Shown here piece by piece: positions 7,025 to 16,615 of a stretch of DNA of 64,000 nt; position 1 is the stretch's first letter; each line of letters starts with the position of its first letter. Origin of the DNA: an uncultured Acidimicrobiaceae bacterium. Lineage in GTDB: Bacteria; Actinomycetota; Acidimicrobiia; Spongiisociales; SHLN01. Under the pieces are notes generated by a model. The model saw nothing but the letters and a program-made list of their open reading frames with translations, did no database searches and was not told where the DNA came from. Made by a program: the position numbers and the translations under genes. Location of the stretch: positions 1 to 64,000 of the forward strand of contig CAMYMH010000012.1 of the NCBI GenBank assembly GCA_947259275.1, given 5' to 3'.

Positions 7025-8707
7025 CTAGTCGCCTCTGGACACCGGCGAGCCCAGCAAGACGATGAGATGAGGAACGAGGCTGCCGAAGAGCAGAATGGCG
7101 ACGAGCATCATTAGTGCCATGGGTTCGCTCGGGCTATCAACCCAAAGGGCAAGCTGGGGAAGAAGGACGAACAGGGGCGGCGCGGCAGCCAGAGCGAGCA
7201 CGGGGAGTGCCGCACTCGCCGGAGCGAACGTCCAAACGATCACTCCCACGACTCCGGCCAAGAGCGACCAGGTGGTGAGCGCTATGGCGAGCGGACTGGC
7301 CGCCATGAGCAGCACGTGAACGGCGCTCAGCCACACGAGGGCGCCCAGCGCGACTTGGAGAGGGTCACGTCGAGAGGCGTAGTATCGGAGTGCCAGAGCG
7401 AACGCCGCACCGGCGACGCCGTACAGCAACGTGAGAGCGATATTGCTGCCGTTGAAGTCGGGGAAGTCGGCGGTATCGGTGCCCCCCCATGCTCTGATCA
7501 CTATCGCCCAGATCACCGCGGCGGCGATGATGAGGGCTGCGATTGCTACGCCCATGGCGAGGGTCCCGCGCAGCACCCCCCACCAGTTGATACGTCGCTG
7601 GCGAATTACGAGCCCGATGAGCGCTCCAAGCGCGACCAGGGCCACGACAGCAACAACGTTGGCGGCCTTCGCATCCAGCGACACGATGCCGACCATCGGC
7701 AGGGTCGTGAACACGCGGTCGTTGTCGTCCCAGTCTCGGCGCAAATCAAGTTCCCCGAATCGTTCGACCAGTGACATGACGGTATCGCCGTGGCTCTGTA
7801 GATGACCAAGGTCGATCGCCTCCACGGTGTCGCGTGGGGAGTGGTAGCGGGTCGCGTCCTTGGGGTTGGCGAACTCGACGCCAACTAGCCCGCCCCGACT
7901 CAAAACGTCGAAGTCGCTGTCGAAGTCGTCGCGCTCAGCGCTGTTGCTCACCGAACTCACCCATGCGGGCGGATCGGCAGCGATCAGCTGGCGTATCAAC
8001 CACCCATCTCCGCGGCTCGTCTGTTGCAGAGTGGTCGGTCCGTTTCCCGGCTCGGATTCCATCGCCACCACCACCGCGACCTGCTCGACCTCCGGCGAAC
8101 CGACAAAGGCGTTCGATCCGAGCCAACCCGCCTCCTCCCCGTCGGAGAACAGAAACGCTACGTCGTTGCGCAGCTGCGGCCCCGCTGCGAGTGCCCGCAT
8201 CGACTCAAGCAGGGAAGCCACCGCAACCCCGGCATCGCCTGCCCCTGGTGCAGATGGGGCTGCGTCATAGTGGGCGGTGAGCAACACCGCACCAGTCGAA
8301 GCAGCTCCGGGAAGCCGCACGATGACGTTCTCTGCACCGTCATCGCCGCGCTGCGTATCCACCGACAGACCGATCTCTCGAGCACGCTGCACCAGGTGCT
8401 CGCGAACGAGCATGTTCGCCTCGGAGCCGACCGGGTGCGGGCGCGCCGCAACGACACTCAGCTCGGCGCGGGCTCGTTCCGCCGAGAACACTGTGCTCGG
8501 GGCTTCAAGACCCCGGGGAATCGGTGTCGACAATGGCGTAACGGCAGCCACCGCGAGCGCCATTAGCACAGCAGCCAAAGCGACACGCGACCACATGGGC
8601 GCTCGTTTGTCTCGAACGGCGGATCCCCTCGATGTATGCGGGCGCCTCATTCGGCCTCGGACAGATCCGGGGTCGCGATGTCCAGTAGGCAACAACGTAT
8701 CCATCAT
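7025..8707 (-). CDS. M28-family membrane metallopeptidase
   Basis: A 560-residue membrane-bound zinc aminopeptidase-type protein. One N-terminal membrane segment (about 40-58) is followed by an extracellular M28 domain (about 75-330) and then about eight membrane helices to the C-terminus, the layout of ER-metallopeptidase/Fxna-like proteins. Probable metal ligands and catalytic residues are AHYD (His146), GAGDAG (Asp158), DGEE (Glu191/192), MESE (Glu217) and YHSP (His289). It should cleave peptides outside the membrane; the substrate is unknown. The first ATG at 8707 is used, but the ATG at residue 20 or 38 could also serve. Singleton with A repeat 6 past its stop. Confidence 0.88.
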   Translation of the reverse strand: MMDTLLPTGHRDPGSVRGRMRRPHTSRGSAVRDKRAPMWSRVALAAVLMALAVAAVTPLSTPIPRGLEAPSTVFSAERARAELSVVAARPHPVGSEANMLVREHLVQRAREIGLSVDTQRGDDGAENVIVRLPGAASTGAVLLTAHYDAAPSAPGAGDAGVAVASLLESMRALAAGPQLRNDVAFLFSDGEEAGWLGSNAFVGSPEVEQVAVVVAMESEPGNGPTTLQQTSRGDGWLIRQLIAADPPAWVSSVSNSAERDDFDSDFDVLSRGGLVGVEFANPKDATRYHSPRDTVEAIDLGHLQSHGDTVMSLVERFGELDLRRDWDDNDRVFTTLPMVGIVSLDAKAANVVAVVALVALGALIGLVIRQRRINWWGVLRGTLAMGVAIAALIIAAAVIWAIVIRAWGGTDTADFPDFNGSNIALTLLYGVAGAAFALALRYYASRRDPLQVALGALVWLSAVHVLLMAASPLAIALTTWSLLAGVVGVIVWTFAPASAALPVLALAAAPPLFVLLPQLALWVDSPSEPMALMMLVAILLFGSLVPHLIVLLGSPVSRGD

Positions 8708-8806
8708 CTACCCACCCTTCCCCATGAGCAAACCTCCCGAGCTTCCGACAAACCACCACTCACCGGTAGAGGACAAGGCCACAGACGCGCCGTGACACTG
8801 CGGAAC

Positions 8807-8856
8807 GTCCCGATCACCGACCCACTCGATATCGCCCATAGTTGCTGATCTCGGCC
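8807..8856 (+). repeat. Repeat A, copy 7 (10 nt shorter)
   Basis: GTCCCGATC at 8807; TCGATATCGCCCATAG at 8826, 19 nt later, so exactly one helical turn shorter than the other copies; TGATCTCGG at 8846 (20 nt). It abuts the stop of the EamA gene. Confidence 0.75.
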
Positions 8857-9826
8857 TCACCGCTGCAACCCCCTAGTGGTGCGAGCGGAGGGAAGGTTTC
8901 GTTTGAGACCGATGAGAGCGGTTTGGGTCATAAGAACTCCCGCAGAAACCAGGACGATGCCGGCTGCTTCTCCAGGGCCAAGGGGCTCGTCGAGGAAGAT
9001 CCACGCCAGAATTGCGATCTGGACCAGCATGGTGTTGTTAATGGCTGCGGACTCCAAAGCCGAGAGCTTGCGCAGGGAGAGATTCCAGAGAGTGAAGGCC
9101 AGGGCGGTGTTGACCACCGCGAGCCAGGCGATGATGAGCCATGCCCGGAGCGAGACTACCGGCGCGCCCTCCACCGCGACCCCGGCGCCCACGAGAAGGG
9201 CCGCACCCACGGCCATGCTCAACGCTGTGACGATGACGGGCGCAATGTCGGATTGGCGGTTGATGTGACGTCCAAGCAACGCACTGACAACGTTGGCGCC
9301 TAACCCGATCAAGGCAGCTGTCATTCCGGCCGCGGTGGCCCCCGAGATCGCCCGCGAAGTAGAACCAGGCACCTGCCACCACTAGAAAGGTCCCGGTGAG
9401 TTGGCGTTTCGATGTTCTCTCAGCGATCGACCAAGAGCCGAAGACAGCCACGAGCAACGGTGTCCAGGACAGGACAAGGCTTGTGGTGGCGGCCGGTTGG
9501 CTGTCGATGGCTACAAACTGGGCACCCTGGGTCAGCGCATAGAAGACCACACCGAGGACGACGATCGGGGCAACGGATGCTCGGTCTAGCGCAGCTAGGT
9601 TCTGGCGGAAGCGGTGTTGTGCCAGGACCCAGCCGATCAGCACCATCGCCGCCAACCCGTAGCGAAGCGCAGCGAACGTGATCGGTTCCAGTGCCTCTTC
9701 ATCGAGGCCCCACCGGATCAACACCCATGAAGAGCTCCATAAGAAGGTGACCAACAAAGCCGTACCGACAGCCCTGAGATGGATCGGTCGACTGTGACTG
9801 GCCATGGTGGCCTCTATGGCCGGCAT
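8857..9826 (-). pseudogene. EamA/DMT-family transporter, frameshifted
   Basis: A drug/metabolite-type permease of about 10 membrane segments, split between two frames. The N-terminal half reads from 9826 (or the ATG at 9805) to about 9345; the C-terminal half reads in another frame to TGA at 8857. The join falls at a run of five G/C bases near 9340, where the first frame gives AWFYFAGDLGG and the second continues ISGATAAGMTAALIG. Either a real one-base indel in a homopolymer has killed the gene or there is an assembly error. EamA proteins export amino acids or other small metabolites. Singleton, minus strand. Confidence 0.8.
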
Positions 9827-9836
9827 GCGCAGGCTC

Positions 9837-9880
9837 TTGCCGATCTATCCGCTCGGTGACTGTCGGTCATTGCTCAGCCG
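9837..9880 (+). repeat. Possible degenerate repeat A, copy 8
   Basis: TTGCCGATC at 9837, with GTCATTGCTCA at 9866 (29 nt) vaguely like GCGATATCGCTCA of copy 1, and the next minus-strand gene ends 8 nt later as in copy 1. Geometry fits; sequence match is weak. Confidence 0.3.
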
Positions 9881-10323
9881 GTATCCTCACACAAATCGAG
9901 GGTGGCGAAATCGGGCACCGCCCCGTCGACAGCCGGAACGGTCACGTCCCGATCGCCGCTCGGACACGGAGCAGTCAGGGATATCTCGGCGAGGCCCCCC
10001 CGAAACTCACACAAATCAATCGTGTTTACGGCGTCGTCCACCATCTCGAGGTCGCCGGCCGGGATCTCAGCCGAACCGTCCTCACCATTTCCGCAAACGT
10101 ATGCGACGGAAATGGAATCGGGGATGGTCGTGGTCGACTCTGATGGGGGCGGTGGTCCAGGTGGCCCGGTCGTTGTCGATTCAAATGGTGGGAGGGAATT
10201 CTCCGTCGACGTTGTCCCCACGGCGTCGTCATCACCACAGCCAAGCAGCACGAGCAACAAAACAGCTACCAACATGGACACATGCGATCGCACTGTTGCT
10301 GCCTCCGCAACCAAGCTATGCAT
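9874..10323 (-). CDS. Predicted lipoprotein, paralogue of the next gene
   Basis: A 149-residue exported protein. The start at 10323 gives a signal sequence ending in the lipobox LLGC and then an Asp-rich, Thr/Pro-rich linker; the ATG at 10275 is an alternative. The 75-residue C-terminal domain contains VNTIDLCEFRGGLAEIS, CPSGDRDVTVPA and FATLDLCE, nearly identical to the gene immediately upstream (10475-10957), so the pair arose by tandem duplication. Four conserved cysteines suggest two disulfides. Function unknown. Confidence 0.72.
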   Translation of the reverse strand: MHSLVAEAATVRSHVSMLVAVLLLVLLGCGDDDAVGTTSTENSLPPFESTTTGPPGPPPPSESTTTIPDSISVAYVCGNGEDGSAEIPAGDLEMVDDAVNTIDLCEFRGGLAEISLTAPCPSGDRDVTVPAVDGAVPDFATLDLCEDTG

Positions 10324-10474
10324 CAGCCCGGGTTGTCGTCCAGAGTCCAACGTCACGTCCAGAACGGCAACAGGAGTAAGACGGCGGCGCGACCCGGAGC
10401 CAGTCGATGTAGTGAAGCCGCTTCGATTCGATCGTTGCTGGTTCGTTCCACTTTCGTCACCTCCAATCAGATTC

Positions 10475-10957
10475 CTAGGCGGCGGTCTCACAGAGGTCGA
10501 GGGTGGCCAGATCGGGTAGGCCCCCGTCGGTCGCCGGCACGGTCACCGGGCGGTCTCCGCTCGGGCACGACGCGACGAACGAGATCTCAGCGAGGCCGCC
10601 ACGGAACTCGCAAAGGTCGATCGTGTTCACGGTGTCGTCGATCAGTTCGAGGTCTCCCGTCGGAACTTCCGCCGAGCCGTTCGATCCGTCGTCGCAGCTG
10701 TAGTCGATAGCGATCGAAAGGACAGCCGGGACGGCTGGCGACTTGCCTGTTGTCGGTTCTGCCGTTGTCGGCGGCGTGGTCGACCCCGGCAACGTCGACG
10801 GTGCCGACGGCAGCACCGAGGAAGGGGTCGTGGCGGGCGTCGCGGAAAGGGCATCGCTGCCGTCGTCACCACGACTGCCGAGCATGAGCAGAACGGCTCC
10901 TGCCACGATCAGACTAACGAGCGCAACGATGGTGCGCTTTGGGAAGTGGGGATGCAT
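10475..10957 (-). CDS. Membrane-anchored paralogue of the preceding protein
   Basis: A 160-residue exported protein. The ATG at 10957 is fixed by an AAGGAGG site (complement of 10962-10968). It has an N-terminal hydrophobic segment (RTIVALVSLIVAGAVLLML) with no lipobox Cys, so it is either cleaved by signal peptidase I or anchored. The C-terminal domain shares VNTIDLCEFRGGLAEIS, CPSGDRPVTVPA and LATLDLCE with the downstream gene. The two genes are about 150 nt apart on the same strand. Function unknown; divergent from the BTAD regulator, which could control it. Confidence 0.78.
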   Translation of the reverse strand: MHPHFPKRTIVALVSLIVAGAVLLMLGSRGDDGSDALSATPATTPSSVLPSAPSTLPGSTTPPTTAEPTTGKSPAVPAVLSIAIDYSCDDGSNGSAEVPTGDLELIDDTVNTIDLCEFRGGLAEISFVASCPSGDRPVTVPATDGGLPDLATLDLCETAA

Positions 10958-11102
10958 TTTGTCCTCCTTCTGGGTGGCTTCCGGTCCTACTCCACAGGGT
11001 GTCAGACGGGACTGGACGTTGACTGAACGGCCGCTGAACGACATGAGGGTCCGGGGCGAAAGCCCCTTCTTTGCCGGGACGGTTGGCGCGTACTGTTCGG
11101 GT

Positions 11103-14100
11103 ATGGAGTTCCTGGTACTCGGGCCTTTGGAGGTGCGAGCGGAGGACCGGTATCTCCCGCTGGGCACTCCGGCCGAGCGGCATCTGTTGGCAGTGCTCCT
11201 GGTGTACGCCAACGAGACGGTGTCAACGGACCGGCTGGTGGATGAGCTGTGGGGCAATGATCCGCCACAGACTGCGCGCAACATGATCCAGCGCTACGTA
11301 TCCCGATTGCGAGTGGCGCTGGGAGATGCGGGCGGGGAGCGGCTCGCGACGGAGTTGCACGGCTATCAGCTTCGAGTGGAAGACCGGGAGCTGGATGCAA
11401 GGCAGTTCGAGCGACTGGTGGCTGAAGGCCGAGCTGCCCCGGACCCCGAAACTGCCGTGGCCCGGTTGCGTGAGGGGCTGGGGCTCTGGCGGGGGGTATT
11501 CCTGGACGGGATCGATGCGGGCTCCGCTGTGGGCGCCGAGCGAGTGAGATGGCAAGAGTCCGGCCTCGTAGCTCTCGAAGAGCGCATCGAGCTGGACCTC
11601 GCTCTCGGCAATCACCGCGACCTGGTGCCGGAGCTCCAAGGACTGACAGGACGGTTTCCGCTACGGGAGCGCCTGTGCGCCCAATTAATGCTCGCCCTGC
11701 ACCGGTGCGGTCGCCAGGCGGAGGCGCTCCGAGCGTTTACCGCGTATCGGGACCACCTTGGTGAGGAAGCAGGTCTCGAACCAAGTTCGGACCTCCTCCA
11801 ACTCGAGGAGCAGATCCTGCTCGGCGATCCCCGCCTGGCTGCGCCTGGCCTTGGAGCGAAGCTGCCGGCAGGCGAGGTCACGTTCTTGTTTACCGACATC
11901 ATCGACTCCACCACGCTGTGGGAGGAGCACCCCGAGGCGATGCCGGGAGTGTTGGCCCGCCACGAGGACGTGCTGTCCGAGGCGGTCGAGAACTGCGACG
12001 GGGTCGTGTTCAAGAGCGTCGGCGACGGCGTGCGTGCCGCTTTCTCTTCGGCGCAGGATGCCGTACGGGCAGCGCTCAACGCGCAGAAACGACTAGCCGC
12101 AGACTCGTGGGACGGCGTCGCCCTCGAGGTTCGGATGGCCTTGCACACCGGAGCAGCCCAGCCCAGCAGCGACGACTACGTCGGCCCGAGCATCAATCGA
12201 ACAGCCCGGCTGCTGGCCACGGCGCACGGCGGTCAGATCGTAGCCACCCAGGCGACCGTCCAGTTGGCTCGGGACCAGCTACCCGTCGACGCCTCGCTCA
12301 CCGACCTTGGCGAGCACCATCTCAAGGGTCTCATTCGACCCGAGCGAGTGTTCCAGATCGACCATCCCGAGCTGTGCAGCGAGTTCCCACTCTTACGGTC
12401 GCTGGGCTCATATACGCACAACCTGCCCCACCGGCTCACCGAATTCATCGGTCGCCGTCGAGAGATCGAAGTCGTGGCCGGCCAATTACGGAACCGCCGG
12501 CTCGTCACACTCATCGGCGTCGGCGGGGTCGGCAAGACCAGCCTCGCGATCCGTGTCACTGCCGAGATCGTCGACGCGTTCCCCGGCGGCGTCTGGCTCG
12601 TCGAACTCGCCGCGCTGCCGCAGCCCGATTTGATCGGCGACGCGGTAGCCGGGGTGCTCGGCATCAAGCTGCGTCCCAGCGAGAACGTCGCCCAAACGCT
12701 GGCCCGACATCTGGCGGATTCCGAGACGCTGTTAGTCCTGGACAATTGTGAACACCTCATCGACGGCGCCGCCAAGTTCACCGCAGCCCTGCTCGAAGCG
12801 TCCAACAGTGTGCGGGTCCTAGCCACGAGCCGCGAGCCACTAGCGATTGCGGGCGAGGGTACGCTCCATGTTCCGTCCCTGGACCTGCCCGCGACGGCTG
12901 ACCTGCCCCCTGCTGAACTCGAGGCGATCGAAGCGGTGGCCTTGTTCCTCGACAGAGCGCGCCTCGTGGTCGCAGGCTTCACGCTGGATGCCGACAACGC
13001 CTCAGCGGTAGCGGAGATCTGCTGCCGGCTCGACGGTATCCCCTTAGCCATCGAACTCGCCGCAGCACGCCTCAACACGCTGACCCCGCGTCAGATCGCC
13101 GACGAGCTCGACGATCGGTTCCACCTCCTCACCAAGGGCCTCCGGACGGCGCCATCCCGCCACCGGACCCTCCAGGCACTCGTCGACTGGAGCCACAATC
13201 TTCTCACCGAGCCAGAACAGGTGCTGCTCCGCCGCCTCTCCGCCTTCTCCTCCAGCTTCACACTCGAAGCTGTCGAACAGGTGTGCGGATTCGATCCCCT
13301 CGACGAGCCAATGATCGCCGATTTGCTCGAGCGCCTCTGCGACACCTCGATGGTTATTCCCCCCCAACCACCAGCTTCCCGATACCGAATGCTGGAAACC
13401 ATCCATCAATACGCCCGCCGCCACCTCAATACAGCAGGCGAAACCAACCCAGCCATGAAGCGGCTCGCCGAGTACCTGGATGGAGCTGCCCCCGGTTCGT
13501 GGGTCGATCTCAACCTGCCCGACCCAAGAGCCTGGTACGCCTGGCTCGATCAGGAGAGCGACAACTACCGCGCATGTCTGACGTGGGCGCTCACTACGAA
13601 GAGCAAGGAGGCAGCCGCCCGAGCGGCCATCGAATTCCAGGAGTACCTGACCCACGCCGGCCACCCGAGGGAAGCAGAGACCTGGGTTACCGGCGTCCTC
13701 GACGTCCTCGGCGACGAGCCGACGCCACTGCGCCTTCGGCTCCTCGGCATCGCAGCGGGCGCCTTCCTAGGTCACCGTGACCCGAGCGGATCGCGGCACC
13801 TGATCGAGCGCTTGCGCACCGACGCGGAGGCTCTTGGCGACGAGGGCGCGGCCGGCATCGCGACGTGGTTGGAAGCCACGCTTGTGGAACGGACCGGAAA
13901 CCTCGCAATCGCCGACACCCTGCACAAAGAGGCCGAACGTTGCCTGAGAGCCGCCAATGACCCGCGGCATCAGAATGCATTGGCCGGGCGGATCATCTGC
14001 CTGATACAACTGGGTCGCCACCAAGAGGCAGAAAACGTCGCCGAGCGACTCGAAGCCGCCTCTGGCGAAGCAGGCAGCTGGCCCATTGAGCCCATTGAAA

Positions 14101-14729
14101 CGGCCGAAACATTGCGGGTGTGGACCGCTCTCGCCCGTGGTGATCACGACGAAGCACAACGGCGACTCGACGACGCAAACATCTTCGCCAACGGAGCCGG
14201 CTACCCCGATTTGCTCTTCCGACTCGAAACGCTGCGATGCGAGCTCGCCTTGCAGCGAGGCGACCTCGACGCCGCCCGCGATGTCGCCACCCGCTGCCGA
14301 TTGCTGGCCGACGAACTGGGGCTCACTGCGGGGCAGTATCTCGTCGAGCGGCTGCAGAGCCTCATCGAACTCGACGCCGCTGAACCGGGCGCCGCCGCTG
14401 CCCACGTTCGCGTCGCCATTGAATGCGCGGAGACGTTGGCAAACCGCATCGACCAGACCGAGGTGGTGGCCATCACGGGCGACATCGCGCTAGCAGTAGG
14501 CGATCCGGCCGAAGCGACCCTGCTCCACGCCGCCGCCAGCGCGGCCCGGCACCGCACGCACCTGGTTCTCGGCCAATGGAACCAGAGGCGCCACGATCAA
14601 GCCCTCCACGGGATGCGCACCGCCATCGGCAGCGTCGGCTTCGAACGGAAGTGGACCGAAGGAAACGCCCTCTCCCTCAATGACGCCATGGCCCGTGCCC
14701 GGCACTTCATCCAGGACCTCATCGCATAG
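11103..14729 (+). CDS. BTAD / class III cyclase / NB-ARC-type ATPase regulator
   Basis: A 1208-residue multidomain signalling protein. In order: a winged-helix DNA-binding domain of the OmpR/SARP type (1-95), a bacterial transcriptional activation (BTAD) domain (about 100-245), a class III nucleotide cyclase domain (258-420), an NB-ARC/AAA-type ATPase (Walker A GVGGVGKTS at 472-480, Walker B LLVLDNCEH) and a long TPR-like C-terminus. The cyclase keeps both metal Asp residues (Asp265 in FTDIIDST, Asp308 in KSVGDG) and the NR pair (Asn365, Arg366), so it may make cAMP. Start ATG 11103; the open frame extends further upstream but lacks domain sequence. It lies between the two repeat blocks and diverges from 10475-10957. 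Confidence 0.92.
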   Translation: MEFLVLGPLEVRAEDRYLPLGTPAERHLLAVLLVYANETVSTDRLVDELWGNDPPQTARNMIQRYVSRLRVALGDAGGERLATELHGYQLRVEDRELDARQFERLVAEGRAAPDPETAVARLREGLGLWRGVFLDGIDAGSAVGAERVRWQESGLVALEERIELDLALGNHRDLVPELQGLTGRFPLRERLCAQLMLALHRCGRQAEALRAFTAYRDHLGEEAGLEPSSDLLQLEEQILLGDPRLAAPGLGAKLPAGEVTFLFTDIIDSTTLWEEHPEAMPGVLARHEDVLSEAVENCDGVVFKSVGDGVRAAFSSAQDAVRAALNAQKRLAADSWDGVALEVRMALHTGAAQPSSDDYVGPSINRTARLLATAHGGQIVATQATVQLARDQLPVDASLTDLGEHHLKGLIRPERVFQIDHPELCSEFPLLRSLGSYTHNLPHRLTEFIGRRREIEVVAGQLRNRRLVTLIGVGGVGKTSLAIRVTAEIVDAFPGGVWLVELAALPQPDLIGDAVAGVLGIKLRPSENVAQTLARHLADSETLLVLDNCEHLIDGAAKFTAALLEASNSVRVLATSREPLAIAGEGTLHVPSLDLPATADLPPAELEAIEAVALFLDRARLVVAGFTLDADNASAVAEICCRLDGIPLAIELAAARLNTLTPRQIADELDDRFHLLTKGLRTAPSRHRTLQALVDWSHNLLTEPEQVLLRRLSAFSSSFTLEAVEQVCGFDPLDEPMIADLLERLCDTSMVIPPQPPASRYRMLETIHQYARRHLNTAGETNPAMKRLAEYLDGAAPGSWVDLNLPDPRAWYAWLDQESDNYRACLTWALTTKSKEAAARAAIEFQEYLTHAGHPREAETWVTGVLDVLGDEPTPLRLRLLGIAAGAFLGHRDPSGSRHLIERLRTDAEALGDEGAAGIATWLEATLVERTGNLAIADTLHKEAERCLRAANDPRHQNALAGRIICLIQLGRHQEAENVAERLEAASGEAGSWPIEPIETAETLRVWTALARGDHDEAQRRLDDANIFANGAGYPDLLFRLETLRCELALQRGDLDAARDVATRCRLLADELGLTAGQYLVERLQSLIELDAAEPGAAAAHVRVAIECAETLANRIDQTEVVAITGDIALAVGDPAEATLLHAAASAARHRTHLVLGQWNQRRHDQALHGMRTAIGSVGFERKWTEGNALSLNDAMARARHFIQDLIA

Positions 14730-14842
14730 ATCACCCCTCCCGAACCAACACGAGCGACTCGCAGCTGCCCGGCTGTCGCCCAAGACGACCTCGACTAGGC
14801 TGCTCACTCACTCAACAATCGGCCTCGACAAACCCTCAGTTG

Positions 14843-14869
14843 GAAGACCCAGGCAGTGCCTGGGTCTTC
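14843..14869. terminator. Strong hairpin terminator
   Basis: A 13-bp perfect inverted repeat with arms GAAGACCCAGGCA and TGCCTGGGTCTTC around one base. It sits after the BTAD gene and, on the other strand, directly after the tRNA 3' end, so it is probably the original tRNA terminator and may serve both. Confidence 0.75.
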
Positions 14870-14875
14870 TGGTCG

Positions 14876-15161
<286 letters not shown>

Positions 15162-15225
15162 GTGCCGATCCCGAGCACACTGAGAAGTGTGCGATATCGT
15201 CCGAGATGTGGGTGATCTCGGGTGG
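15162..15225 (+). repeat. Repeat A, copy 9
   Basis: CGAGCGCTAC precedes GTGCCGATC at 15162, as in copy 3. GCGATATCG at 15191 (29 nt); TGATCTCGGG at 15213 (22 nt, subtype II spacing). The variable middle forms a hairpin, GCACACT/AGTGTGC. Confidence 0.85.
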
Positions 15226-15308
15226 CTTGACAAGGCTCGATGGCCTCAACTCAGCAGCCCTAGCGGTCGATGGCAAGACTGAATGGACGTCGTTTCAGGA
15301 GTAGAACA

Positions 15309-16418
15309 ATGACACGGGGTCGTGGCACCGCGGTAGTGCTTGTTCTCATCGGCGTGTTGGCAACGAGTTGTTCTGGAGGCGACACTGCACCTGCCACGTC
15401 AGCGATCACTGCGCCGACTCCGACCACCACGATCGCGCCGAACCGGGCCGCGTTCGTGGGGCTGTTGGCCGAAAGCTTTGTGAGCGAAGTGACTGCTGAA
15501 TCGGGGGAACTGGTCGTGGACCGGGAGGAGGCGACGTGCCTCGCCGAGGGTGTGTATGCCGGGTCAACCGAAGATCGACTCCGTCAACTGGGCTATGACC
15601 CCGCCGCCGGACAGTTTCCCGAAGAGGAGGACCTGCTCGACGCCCAAACCGATGTCGAGAAAGTCCACATGGTCGACCTGATGCGAGACTGCGTCAATCT
15701 GGTTGGCCAGCTCACCGATCTCGTCCTGGTTGGGGAGCTCACAGATTCGGAGGAGATCGCTCGTTGTGCAGCCGAGACCTACACAGCAAGCGACACCTTT
15801 GCCAAGTCCGTAACCACACCCGAGTTCGATCCTGAACTCAACGACGAAATCGACCGTACCTTGGCCGATGCGCTCACCGACTGCACCAGCCGCTACCCGT
15901 CGGCCGACAACGAAGCAACCGACCAGGCGTTGCGGCCGGGCGAAACCGTCTCATATGTCGACTACACCGACGAGGAGGACGGGTTTTCGATCTCCTACCC
16001 GGAGGGATGGGCGGCCTTCACGAATCCGGATCCCACTGGTGGCATCACTGCGCTGTTCGCTGGGCCTGGCTACCCGAACGGGCCGTCGGTGCACATCTTC
16101 ACGAACGAGCCGGAGCCAGGAACCACTCTCGAGGAATTCGTGGAGTGGCGCATCAATGACATTCAGGCAGGCTCACCTGGCCAGGAATTCATTGAACAAG
16201 GAGCCACAGTTCTCGGTGACGCCAGAGCCTGGTTCGTCGCCTACGAGGCCACCCTTCACCCGGATGAATTGGATCTGTTCTTCGGCGAAGTCATGGCTCT
16301 CCATGACGGCCACGGCTACATAGTGACCTACACCAGCCCATCCGATACGTGGCGAGAGTGGGCGGGCGTGCAGGGCCCAATGGTCATCTCTTTCAGGCCG
16401 CCCACCGTCGGATCCTGA
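15309..16418 (+). CDS. Lipoprotein with PsbP/DcrB-like C-terminal domain
   Basis: A 369-residue lipoprotein starting at ATG 15309 (CAGGAG about 8 nt upstream), with lipobox ATSC and a Thr/Pro linker. Two parts are visible: an N-terminal helical region (about 50-205) with several Cys (ATCLAEG, DCVNL, RCAAETY, DCTSRY), and a C-terminal domain opening with DGFSISYPEGWAAF, the hallmark of PsbP/DcrB/LpqN-like extracytoplasmic domains. Role unknown. Plus-strand singleton with A repeats 9 and 10 on either side. Confidence 0.78.
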   Translation: MTRGRGTAVVLVLIGVLATSCSGGDTAPATSAITAPTPTTTIAPNRAAFVGLLAESFVSEVTAESGELVVDREEATCLAEGVYAGSTEDRLRQLGYDPAAGQFPEEEDLLDAQTDVEKVHMVDLMRDCVNLVGQLTDLVLVGELTDSEEIARCAAETYTASDTFAKSVTTPEFDPELNDEIDRTLADALTDCTSRYPSADNEATDQALRPGETVSYVDYTDEEDGFSISYPEGWAAFTNPDPTGGITALFAGPGYPNGPSVHIFTNEPEPGTTLEEFVEWRINDIQAGSPGQEFIEQGATVLGDARAWFVAYEATLHPDELDLFFGEVMALHDGHGYIVTYTSPSDTWREWAGVQGPMVISFRPPTVGS

Positions 16419-16503
16419 TCATCGCCCTTCGCAATTGTCAACTCCATGGTCGAACGCGTCGCCGGGCGTGCTTGCCATGAAACGTCCCGGACCGCACGCC
16501 TAC

Positions 16504-16565
16504 GTGCCGATCGGCGTGGTTTCTCCAACTGGGCGATAGCGCCCATATTTGGTGGTCCGGCGAAT
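16504..16565 (+). repeat. Repeat A, copy 10
   Basis: GTGCCGATC at 16504 preceded by CCTAC; GCGATAGCGCCCATATTTGG at 16533 (29 nt); TGGTCCGG at 16553 (20 nt). Subtype I. Confidence 0.85.
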
Positions 16566-16615
16566 GGGTTCGGAGTGGTATCAACGCAACGGTCCATGTG
16601 AGCGACAATGAGAAC

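Noticed and set aside
10743-11102. N-terminal extension of the BTAD regulator frame
   Set aside because: This part is the antisense of the divergent gene 10475-10957 and of intergenic sequence, with no domain; the ATG at 11103 matches the start of known BTAD proteins.
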